DNA of 32,159 nt from a virus, in IMG/VR virus record IMGVR_UViG_3300036835_000026, positions 1-32,159 of that record; one strand, written 5' to 3'. The position numbers and the translations under genes are program-made. Every line of letters starts with the position of its first letter. Positions within the stretch are counted from its first letter, which is position 1. Positions 13,698 to 19,481 of the stretch are shown piece by piece. Under the pieces are notes generated by a model that was given only the letters and a program-made list of their open reading frames with translations, was not told where the DNA came from and did not search any database.

Positions 13698-14633
13698 TCA
13701 GATCACCACGTGGCCGCACGCGAGCTTGTAAGCAGCGGTCGGGTCGGCAGGGTTCACGGTGAAGCGCTCGACGACGCGCTGCTCAGTGCCGCACGTGTCG
13801 CACGTGAAGCGCTCGATCGGCACGAGCATCGGTTCGCACGGGCCGCTCTCAGCGTTGCCGTCGAAGGCCTCGAAGCCGTCGGGCACGGGATCGCCCGGGT
13901 GCCAGTCGGGCGCGTAGTCGTGCGCGACGGGCCGGACGTGCAAGTTCGTGTTCGAGAAGGTCGCGTCGATCGCGCCGTGCCCGTCGTCGTACCACAGGCG
14001 CGAGTCAGGCTCGAGGCCGTTGGGGTCGAGGCCGTCTTCGGGGTAGCGCGCGATCTCGACGACGTCCATGTAGGCGTTCAGCGCGTCGAGCGGGCGCGCA
14101 GCGAGCGTCTCGAAGACGATCTCGCCCGTCGCGTCGTCGACGATCTCGTACTCGACGAGCGTGACGAGCGCGTCGGGATGCACGACGTCGGGCCGACCCT
14201 TCGCGTCGGCAAGCTCGAAGTCGAGCGCGTCACGCTCACGATCACGCTCGACGAGCAGACGCTTCGCGTAGACGATGACGGCGGCGGGGCCACCGTCGCG
14301 CACGACCTCGCGAAGCTCGTCGTCGCTCATCGCGTCGAGCACGTCACGACGCACGAAGGGGTCGTCGTCGAGCGCACGCGCGCGAGCGATCGACGCCTCG
14401 AGCGGGTTGTCGCTGTTCGCGTCGAGCAGGGGCAGCGCGACGGGCGTCTGCGCACGCTCGACGTCGCGCAGAAGCTCGCGCAGCGACGCGACGCGATGCT
14501 CAGCGGCGCTGATCTCCTGCCCGATGCGGTACTCGAGCACGCTCAGGTATTCGGGGTCACGCGGGACGTGCGTCATCGGGACGCGCAGATGCTTCGCGCG
14601 CGTCTCGATGCTCTCGATGGTGCTGGCGTTCAT
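13698..14633 (-). CDS. Hypothetical protein with C-terminal zinc ribbon
   Basis: This is a 311-aa protein and the first gene of the leftward operon. The start is supported by GGAGG four bases before the ATG. A helical N-terminus (about 30-130) includes SAAEHRVASLRELLRDVER. A middle segment reads LVTLVEYEIVDDATGEIVFETLAARPLDALNAYMDVVE. A C-terminal zinc ribbon has C278-x2-C281 (CDTC) and C306-x-H308 (CGH). The acidic, aspartate-rich composition resembles other phage hypothetical proteins. Cluster position suggests it is made together with the HTH proteins. Confidence 0.6.
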   Translation of the reverse strand: MNASTIESIETRAKHLRVPMTHVPRDPEYLSVLEYRIGQEISAAEHRVASLRELLRDVERAQTPVALPLLDANSDNPLEASIARARALDDDPFVRRDVLDAMSDDELREVVRDGGPAAVIVYAKRLLVERDRERDALDFELADAKGRPDVVHPDALVTLVEYEIVDDATGEIVFETLAARPLDALNAYMDVVEIARYPEDGLDPNGLEPDSRLWYDDGHGAIDATFSNTNLHVRPVAHDYAPDWHPGDPVPDGFEAFDGNAESGPCEPMLVPIERFTCDTCGTEQRVVERFTVNPADPTAAYKLACGHVVI

Positions 14634-14690
14634 GTCGCCTCCGATCTGCGCTCGCGTCGAGCGAGCGCGTAAGGGTTAGTTCGTGCACGC

Positions 14691-14701
14691 ACAAGATAGC
14701 A
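14691..14701 (-). promoter_or_regulatory. Possible leftward extended -10 promoter
   Basis: Read leftward the sequence is TGCTATCTTGT, with TG-C-TATCTT as an extended -10. It lies about 60 bases before the ATG at 14633. It shares TTGCTA with the left-edge promoter candidate at 42-50. No clear -35 is seen because the inverted repeats occupy that position, as expected if a protein bound there controls it. Confidence 0.35.
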
Positions 14702-14703
14702 AG

Positions 14704-14726
14704 GAGCGTCTCACTTTGAGACGCTC
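14704..14726. repeat. Perfect 10-bp inverted repeat, operator or hairpin
   Basis: gagcgtctca (14704-14713) and tgagacgctc (14717-14726) are exact reverse complements separated by 3 bases. It sits directly upstream of the leftward promoter candidate and next to further GAGACG copies. An operator is more likely than a terminator because no gene ends nearby, though an RNA hairpin is possible. Confidence 0.65.
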
Positions 14727-14737
14727 GAGACGTCTCG
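14726..14737. repeat. 12-bp palindrome with GAGACG half-sites
   Basis: cgagacgtctcg is its own reverse complement and follows the longer inverted repeat without a gap. Another CGAGACG follows at 14741-14747. In all, five GAGACG/CGTCTC copies fall within about 45 bases, a density suggesting cooperative binding of one regulator. Confidence 0.55.
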
Positions 14738-14750
14738 CGACGAGACGCGC

Positions 14751-14780
14751 TTGACCACGCCGGGAGCTGCGCGGTAGCCT
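14751..14780 (+). promoter_or_regulatory. Possible rightward sigma-70-type promoter
   Basis: TTGACC (14751-14756) and TAGCCT (14775-14780) are 18 bases apart. The -35 is near consensus and the -10 is weak. It would give a leader of about 75 bases to the gene at 14864. A CTAG-centred near-palindrome (14776-14789) overlaps the -10. Confidence 0.35.
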
Positions 14781-14863
14781 CTAGGGGCTGCCCGTGTCGG
14801 GGGCCGACCTCATACAAGTCGGAGCGCAAGCGCAGTACCCGAGGTGCGCCCAAAAACAGCCCT

Positions 14864-15067
14864 ATGCCGACGAGAAACGCGACTACCGGCACCGGCTACC
14901 ACACTCACCGGGGACGCAAGTTGGTCTACCCGCCGAGCCACTTGCGGCGTCAGGAGTCACCCCGACTGCTTGAGCAGCAGCTAGCGACACGATCAGGCGT
15001 CAAGCTCTTCCCAGGCGGGCGCATCGTGGGCGACGACGCCGATCGCTGGCTTCGTCAGCACCCCTAA
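14864..15067 (+). CDS. Small hypothetical protein
   Basis: This is a 67-aa protein. The ATG at 14864 has no strong ribosome-binding site, so it may be translated from an early ribosome load on a structured leader or be dispensable. The sequence is basic (HTHRGRKLVYPPSHLRRQ), ending GRIVGDDADRWLRQHP. It is the first gene after the divergent control region. Not recognised. Confidence 0.5.
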   Translation: MPTRNATTGTGYHTHRGRKLVYPPSHLRRQESPRLLEQQLATRSGVKLFPGGRIVGDDADRWLRQHP

Positions 15068-15084
15068 CCCGGAGGCTCGATCTC

Positions 15085-15333
15085 ATGGCTCTCACCGCGA
15101 AGCAGCGGGCGAAGCTCCCCCCGTCTGCGTTCGTCTACCCGTCGACCCGCAAGTACCCCGTCCCGACCAAAGCGCAAGCGCAGAAGGCCGGGATCAGCGA
15201 GAAGCAGCGCATCGCGACCCACCGCGCAGCGAAGGCGTACGTCGCCCGCAAGTCGACGTCAGGCACCCCCGCCAAGGTCAACGCCCTCGTCCACAAACGC
15301 GGCCCGCTCAAGCCCACAGGCAGACGCAAGTGA
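15085..15333 (+). CDS. DUF6582-like small basic protein
   Basis: This is an 82-aa protein with GGAGG 10 bases before the ATG. The start (LTAKQRAKLPPSAFVYPSTRKYPVPTKAQA) and the following helix match the short DUF6582-like module common in actinophage genomes, where it often occurs alone or fused to capsid-maturation proteins. The protein is lysine/arginine-rich throughout. The biochemical role is unknown; a structural or DNA-binding role in virion assembly is a guess from position. Confidence 0.6.
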   Translation: MALTAKQRAKLPPSAFVYPSTRKYPVPTKAQAQKAGISEKQRIATHRAAKAYVARKSTSGTPAKVNALVHKRGPLKPTGRRK

Positions 15334-15419
15334 ACTTCCGCACCGTCAGCGTCGGGGAGATCGCCTGGGTCGTGATCGCGATCTTCGTCGTGCTCGCCTA
15401 CTTCAACGGCTGGGGCTGA
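15330..15419 (+). CDS. Tiny membrane peptide (29 aa)
   Basis: GTG at 15330 overlaps the previous stop (GTGA). The 29 codons give a short polar start, one hydrophobic helix (EIAWVVIAIFVVLAYF) and NGWG at the end. It lies immediately before a second tiny membrane ORF. Paired tiny membrane proteins of this sort can be holin-like. No family can be assigned. Confidence 0.5.
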   Translation: MNFRTVSVGEIAWVVIAIFVVLAYFNGWG

Positions 15420-15493
15420 GCAGCACGACGTACGTGCTCGTGGCGTTCGCCGTCACGATCGTCGTCCTCGCCTGGGCATCGACCCGACGATGA
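15416..15493 (+). CDS. Second tiny membrane peptide (19-25 aa)
   Basis: The open frame runs from a CTG overlapping the previous stop (CTGA at 15416) or, more conventionally, from GTG at 15434. It ends overlapping the HNH gene's ATG (ATGA at 15490). It encodes a single hydrophobic stretch YVLVAFAVTIVVLAWA followed by STRR. The start is uncertain because CTG starts are rare. The downstream overlap is the main support. Confidence 0.35.
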   Translation: MSSTTYVLVAFAVTIVVLAWASTRR

Positions 15494-15786
15494 GGGCACG
15501 CACCCTCTGCGCCGTCTGGGGATGCCCTGATCTCGCAGTCGACGGCTCACGCTGCGACAAGCACCGCAGACGCAGCCCGCAAGCATGGCGAACCAACGCT
15601 GAGATCGTGATCGACAGGGCAGGCGGGCACTGCGAGCGATGCAGTGCGCAAGCACCGCTCAGCGCCCATCACGTACGCGCCTTCGTCATCACTGGCCGAG
15701 AAGTCGTCGACTGCTTCGAGCTCCTCGCCCTCTGCCCCGCCTGCCAGCGACACGAGCAGCCAGCAACCCGCAGGGCCAGCAGATGA
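15490..15786 (+). CDS. HNH endonuclease-like protein
   Basis: This is a 98-aa protein; the ATG is coupled to the previous stop. An N-terminal zinc-binding set C7, C12, C22, H25 precedes an HNH-like core: C48-x2-C51, the histidine pair H60-H61 (SAHHV), and C82-x2-C85 with H88. The central asparagine usual in HNH is not obvious. Small HNH proteins near the terminase are known to support DNA cleavage and packaging in cos-type HK97-like phages. This one lies about 2 kb upstream of the terminase genes and just before a hairpin-rich stretch, which fits that role. Confidence 0.65.
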   Translation: MRARTLCAVWGCPDLAVDGSRCDKHRRRSPQAWRTNAEIVIDRAGGHCERCSAQAPLSAHHVRAFVITGREVVDCFELLALCPACQRHEQPATRRASR

Positions 15787-15923
15787 GCCAGCCCGACGAG
15801 CACGAGCACGACGACGACCTCGAGGTCGAAGCAGTCGATCTGCTCGAGCGCATCGCGATCGCCCTCGAGCGCATCGCAGCCGCGCTCGAGCACGAGCACG
15901 CAGACAGACGTCGACGCGGCTAG
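15783..15923 (+). CDS. Small coiled-coil protein
   Basis: This is a 46-aa protein; the ATG overlaps the HNH stop. A histidine/aspartate-rich start (EHEHDDD) is followed by heptads of leucine and isoleucine (VDLLERIAIALERIAAALEHEH) typical of a short coiled coil or leucine zipper. It probably oligomerises. Function unknown. Confidence 0.5.
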   Translation: MSQPDEHEHDDDLEVEAVDLLERIAIALERIAAALEHEHADRRRRG

Positions 15924-15933
15924 GGTCAAGCAG

Positions 15934-15951
15934 CGGACGAGACGTCGTCCG
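15934..15951. repeat. 7-bp-stem hairpin
   Basis: cggacga (15934-15940) pairs perfectly with tcgtccg (15945-15951) across a GACG loop. It is the first of the structured elements in the candidate packaging region. Confidence 0.6.
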
Positions 15952-15958
15952 TGTAGGG

Positions 15959-16010
15959 GCGGGCGGCAGGGGGGTGCCGCAGCCTCGCGCCGCCCGCCCG
16001 CCTGCCGCCC
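15959..16010. repeat. Nested, mutually exclusive GC-rich inverted repeats
   Basis: gggcggcagg (15961-15970) pairs with cctgccgccc (16001-16010). The overlapping gcgggcggc (15959-15967) can instead pair with gccgcccgc (15989-15997). The two structures compete for the same left arm. Such alternatives are seen in attenuators and in protein-bound DNA sites. Confidence 0.6.
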
Positions 16011-16117
16011 TCGAGGGGTGGGATGGCACCTGCGACGCGCGACACTGCCGACGCCCCGCATGTTTTCGCGAGAAAGACCGGGCGAAACCGGGAAGCGGCC
16101 ACGAGCACGGAAAAGCC

Positions 16118-17545
16118 ATGAGCGCGATCCCCGACACCCTCGAAGCGCTGCGCGTGCCGATCGACTCGGTGCGCCCGTACGCGCGCAACCCGCGTCGCGG
16201 CTCGACGGCGCTGATCCGCGAGAGCCTCGAGACGCACGGCCAGTACCGGCCGCTCGTCGTCAACCGCCGCACGAGCGAAGTCCTCGCCGGGAACCACACC
16301 TGGCAGGCCGCGCGCGATCTCGGCTGGGCTGAGATCGCCGTCACCTACGTCGACGTCGACGATCAGACAGCGGCGCGCATCGTGCTCGTCGACAACCGCT
16401 CGAGCGATCTCGCGACGTATGACGATCGCGAGCTTGCCGATCTGCTCGCGTCGCTCGACGACTTCGACGGCACGGGCTACGTCGACGACGACCTCGCGGC
16501 GCTGCTCGAGTCGCTGCGTGACCCCGACGAGAGCGGCGACGACGACGGCGAAGAGGGCGAAGAGCGTCAGCGCTACACCTTCGACGTCTTCTCGCGCGAC
16601 GAGATCGTCGAGCGGGCGATCGCGGGGCTGCGTCAGACGGGCTTCCCGTATCGCACCGTGCCGCAGCACGTCGCGATGACCGAGATCAACGCGCTCGCGG
16701 CTCTGCCCGACGACAAGCTCGGTCACTCGAAGATCGGCTACACCGTCGCGGACACGTACCACCCGCAGCGCTTCGCCGCCCGGGTCGGCTCGCAGCGCAA
16801 CGCGATCGAGAACTTCGAGAGCGACGCGAAGCTCCGTGTCGCGCTCGAGCATCTCTTCGCGGAGTCGATGGGCTGGGGGATGCTCTGCAACCTGCTGTCG
16901 CTGACGCACGGCGCGCAGGTGCCCTTCAACTTCCGTCCCGGCTTCGCGCTGCTGCTGCTCCGTCGCTTCGCCCCGCCGGGAGCTGCGGTGCTCGACACGT
17001 CAGCCGGGTACGGCGGCAGGCTCGTCGGGTTCTTCGCGTCGCACTGCTCGTCGTATCTCGGCGTCGACCCTGCGACCGTCACGCAGGACGCGAACGCGCG
17101 CCTGATCGCTGACCTCTGCCCCGCGTCGAAGCAGGCCGACTTGATCCGCGCCCCGGCCGAAGACGTCGACGATAGGCCGCTGCGCGAGCGCTTCGACGTC
17201 GCGATCACGTCGCCGCCGTACTTCTCGAAGGAGCGCTACAGCGACGAGCCGACGCAGTCGTGGAAGCGCTACCCGACCCCGAACGAGTGGCGCGCGGGCT
17301 TCCTGCATCCGATGCTCGCCTTGCAGTACGCCGCGCTCAAGCCCGGATGCGTCTCGGCCGTGAACGTGACCGACGTCAAGATCAAGGGCAAGACGCTCCC
17401 GCTCGTCGACTGGACGCTCGAGGCGGCTGTCGCTGCTGGCTTCGCGGTCGAAGGCGTCGAAGAGATGCCCTTCAACCATCGCTGGGGGTCTGAGATGCAG
17501 GGCGAGATCGTGACCGAGCCGCTGCTGGTGCTGCGCAAGCGATGA
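16118..17545 (+). CDS. ParB-domain/DNA methyltransferase fusion
   Basis: This is a 475-aa protein; the ATG at 16118 follows GGAAAA. Residues about 10-95 are ParB/sulfiredoxin-like (VPIDSVRPYARNPR ... LAGNHTWQAARDLGW, with G58-N-H60). An acidic linker (about 120-150) leads to a segment (150-260) with HVAMTEINALAALP and SKIGYTVADTYHP that I do not recognise. A class-I methyltransferase follows: motif I DTSAGYGG (293-300), then YLGVDP, and catalytic SPPY (365-368), as in N4-cytosine/N6-adenine enzymes. ParB-methyltransferase fusions are common in phages and prophages and are thought to modify DNA. The order I before IV differs from the permuted enzyme at 1733. It ends overlapping the small terminase start (ATGA). 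Confidence 0.8.
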   Translation: MSAIPDTLEALRVPIDSVRPYARNPRRGSTALIRESLETHGQYRPLVVNRRTSEVLAGNHTWQAARDLGWAEIAVTYVDVDDQTAARIVLVDNRSSDLATYDDRELADLLASLDDFDGTGYVDDDLAALLESLRDPDESGDDDGEEGEERQRYTFDVFSRDEIVERAIAGLRQTGFPYRTVPQHVAMTEINALAALPDDKLGHSKIGYTVADTYHPQRFAARVGSQRNAIENFESDAKLRVALEHLFAESMGWGMLCNLLSLTHGAQVPFNFRPGFALLLLRRFAPPGAAVLDTSAGYGGRLVGFFASHCSSYLGVDPATVTQDANARLIADLCPASKQADLIRAPAEDVDDRPLRERFDVAITSPPYFSKERYSDEPTQSWKRYPTPNEWRAGFLHPMLALQYAALKPGCVSAVNVTDVKIKGKTLPLVDWTLEAAVAAGFAVEGVEEMPFNHRWGSEMQGEIVTEPLLVLRKR

Positions 17546-18072
17546 GCGTGCGCTGCTCGCAGCAGACAGCGAAGGGCGAGCCGTGCCGCGCGTACGTCGT
17601 GCGCGGCTCTGATCGCTGCTCAGCGCATCTCGGCCGCGTCGGGCGTCCGACGCTGCTCGACGACAGCGTCGCAGCGAACGTCGTCACGATGCTCCGCGCC
17701 GGGAACTACTTGAACGTCGCGACGCGCGCGGCCGGGATCGGGATGCAGACCTTCCGCGACTGGCTCAAGCGCGGCGAGTCGTCGAAGCCCGCCGACGCCC
17801 CGTACCGCGACTTCCGCGCTCGCGTCGAGCGCGCCCGCGCAGAGGGCGAGGCGCGCATGGTCGGCGTGATCGCGCGCGCAGCGCAGGAAGGCGACTGGCG
17901 CGCAGCGCTCGCGCTGCTCGAGCGCGAGTTCCCCGACAGATGGGGGCCGGTCAGCGTGCGCGTGCGCGAGATCGAGCCGCCGCCCGAGCCTGATCTGCCC
18001 GTCGAAGACGAAGACGACCCGTTCCGCGAAGTGATCGACCTTGCGTCACGACGGCGAGCACGGGTCGGGTGA
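17542..18072 (+). CDS. terS: Terminase small subunit
   Basis: This is a 176-aa protein; the ATG overlaps the previous stop. An N-terminal zinc-binding set (C5, C15, C26, H29) precedes a helix-turn-helix-like segment (VVTMLRAGNYLNVATRAAGIGMQTFRDWL, about residues 47-75). A helical oligomerisation region follows (FRARVERARAEGEARMVGVIARAAQEGDW), then the LLEREFPDRWG signature. This is the usual small terminase layout: it recognises the packaging site and loads the large subunit. The added zinc module might help DNA binding. It overlaps the large subunit gene by 32 bases. Confidence 0.8.
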   Translation: MSVRCSQQTAKGEPCRAYVVRGSDRCSAHLGRVGRPTLLDDSVAANVVTMLRAGNYLNVATRAAGIGMQTFRDWLKRGESSKPADAPYRDFRARVERARAEGEARMVGVIARAAQEGDWRAALALLEREFPDRWGPVSVRVREIEPPPEPDLPVEDEDDPFREVIDLASRRRARVG

Positions 18073-19480
18073 GCTTGGCACTTTCGCGCGCTTCTGCCTC
18101 GGCTTGCCGCTCGAGGTCGGATCGCCGCTCGTGCTCGAGAGCTTCCAGCACGACATGCTCGTCGACTACTTCGACGGCGTCGTCGAGACGCTGATCCTGC
18201 TCCCGAAAAAGAACGGGAAGACCACCCTCTTAGCGGCGCTCGCGCTGTACCACGTGATCGTCACGTCAGACGCCGAGTGTGTGATCGGCGCAGCGTCGCG
18301 CGATCAAGCGTCGATCCTCTACGAGCAAGCGGTCGGCTTCGTCAAGCGCTCGAGCTACTTGCAGCGGCTCGTCGTCGCGAAGCGCGGCTACCGCGAGATC
18401 AGAGCACGAGAGGGCGGCGGGCGTATCCGCGTGCTCGCCGCAGACGTCGACACGGCCGACGGGATCATCCCGACGCTCGCGCTCGTCGACGAGTTGCATC
18501 GCCACAAGTCGGCGGGGCTGTACGGCATCTTCCGCGACGGCCTCGGCCCGCGTCACGGGCAGATGGTGACGATCTCGACGGCCGGGGATCACGAGCGCAG
18601 CGTGCTCGGTCAGATGCGCGCAGCAGCGCGCAAGCTTCCCGGCCTCGAGCAGCACGGCAAGTACCTGCACGTGCGCACCGTCGACGGCTCCTTCGCGATG
18701 CACGAGTGGGCGCTTGAGCGCGACGACGACGTCGAGAACCTCGCGCTCGTCAAGCAGGCGAACCCGGCCTCGTGGCAGACGATCGAGCAGTTGGCGAAGC
18801 GGCTCAAGTCGCCGTCGACGCTGCCGTGGCAGTGGGCGCGCTTCGCGTGCGGCATCTGGACGGGCGCGGAGATGTGGTGGGTGCGGCCCGAAGACTGGGA
18901 CGCGACGTCGAACCTCAACGGCCTCGCGCACGGCGATCTCGTGACGCTCGGCTTTGACGGCTCACGCTACGGCGACTCGACGGCGCTCGTCGCGTGCCGC
19001 CACGACGACGGCTACGTGCAGCTCCTGGGCGTTTGGGAGTCGCCCCGTGGGATACGCGAGTGGGAAGTCCCGGCCGGGGAAGTCGACGCAGCAGTCGCGC
19101 GGGCGTTCGAGACGTACCGCGTCTCGCGCATGTACGCCGACCCTCCGCTCTGGCAGACCGAGATCGACTCGTGGGCGCGCGACTTCGGCCAGGACGTCGT
19201 CGTGCGCTACCCGACGAACCGCTCGCGCTTTATGGGCGCGCTCGAGCGCTTCCGCACCGACGTCGCGTCGGGGATCGTCCCGCACGACGACGACGAGCGG
19301 CTGACCCGACACGTCTTGAGCGCGCAGACGCGCGAAGTGCGCGGCGGCTACTGGCTCGAGAAGGCGACAGCCGCAGACAACATCGACGCCGCAGTCGCGA
19401 GCGTGCTCGCGTACGAAGCCCGAAGCGACGTGCTCGCGTCGGGCTGGCGTCCCCGATCGAAAGTGCCGGTGAGCTTCTGA
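18041..19480 (+). CDS. terL: Terminase large subunit
   Basis: This is a 479-aa protein. The TTG at 18041 is the first possible start in frame and lies inside the small-subunit gene. The ATPase has Walker A LLPKKNGKT (K60) and Walker B ALVDELH (D150, catalytic E151). The nuclease domain has the aspartates D306 (GFDGSRYGD), D367 (MYADPP) and D446/D449 (DNIDAA). It is the packaging motor that cuts and translocates DNA into the prohead. A rare TTA leucine codon at 18230, just after Walker A, is the only TTA codon I noticed in the window's genes. Confidence 0.9.
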   Translation: MRHDGEHGSGELGTFARFCLGLPLEVGSPLVLESFQHDMLVDYFDGVVETLILLPKKNGKTTLLAALALYHVIVTSDAECVIGAASRDQASILYEQAVGFVKRSSYLQRLVVAKRGYREIRAREGGGRIRVLAADVDTADGIIPTLALVDELHRHKSAGLYGIFRDGLGPRHGQMVTISTAGDHERSVLGQMRAAARKLPGLEQHGKYLHVRTVDGSFAMHEWALERDDDVENLALVKQANPASWQTIEQLAKRLKSPSTLPWQWARFACGIWTGAEMWWVRPEDWDATSNLNGLAHGDLVTLGFDGSRYGDSTALVACRHDDGYVQLLGVWESPRGIREWEVPAGEVDAAVARAFETYRVSRMYADPPLWQTEIDSWARDFGQDVVVRYPTNRSRFMGALERFRTDVASGIVPHDDDERLTRHVLSAQTREVRGGYWLEKATAADNIDAAVASVLAYEARSDVLASGWRPRSKVPVSF

Positions 19481-19481
19481 C

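Larger units (their letters stand above)
14634..14863. promoter_or_regulatory. Divergent control region between leftward and rightward operons
   Basis: These 230 non-coding bases separate the leftward operon (start 14633) from the rightward genes leading to the virion module (start 14864). They hold a leftward extended -10-like box, a cluster of GAGACG/CGTCTC elements including a perfect hairpin, a 12-bp palindrome, and a rightward -35/-10-like pair. The layout resembles phage transcription switches, with the operator cluster lying between the two promoters. No open reading frame with a ribosome-binding site is seen. Confidence 0.55.
15924..16117. other. GC-rich hairpin cluster, candidate cos/packaging site
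   Basis: These 194 non-coding bases lie between the coiled-coil gene and the ParB-methyltransferase gene, upstream of the terminase. They hold a 7-bp-stem hairpin (15934-15951) and competing GC-rich stems within 15959-16010. An A-richer segment follows (16060-16117) leading to the next ribosome-binding site. Location beside an HNH gene and before the small terminase suggests a cohesive-end site, but no cleavage motif can be identified by eye. It could instead be a terminator or attenuator for the upstream small genes. Confidence 0.4.

Noticed and set aside
14704-14726. Factor-independent terminator
   Set aside because: No gene on either strand ends here; both neighbouring operons start away from this site. 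An operator fits better.
14704-14747. CRISPR-like or tandem repeat array
   Set aside because: The repeated unit is only 6-7 bases, arranged as inverted copies without spacers. It fits operator half-sites instead.
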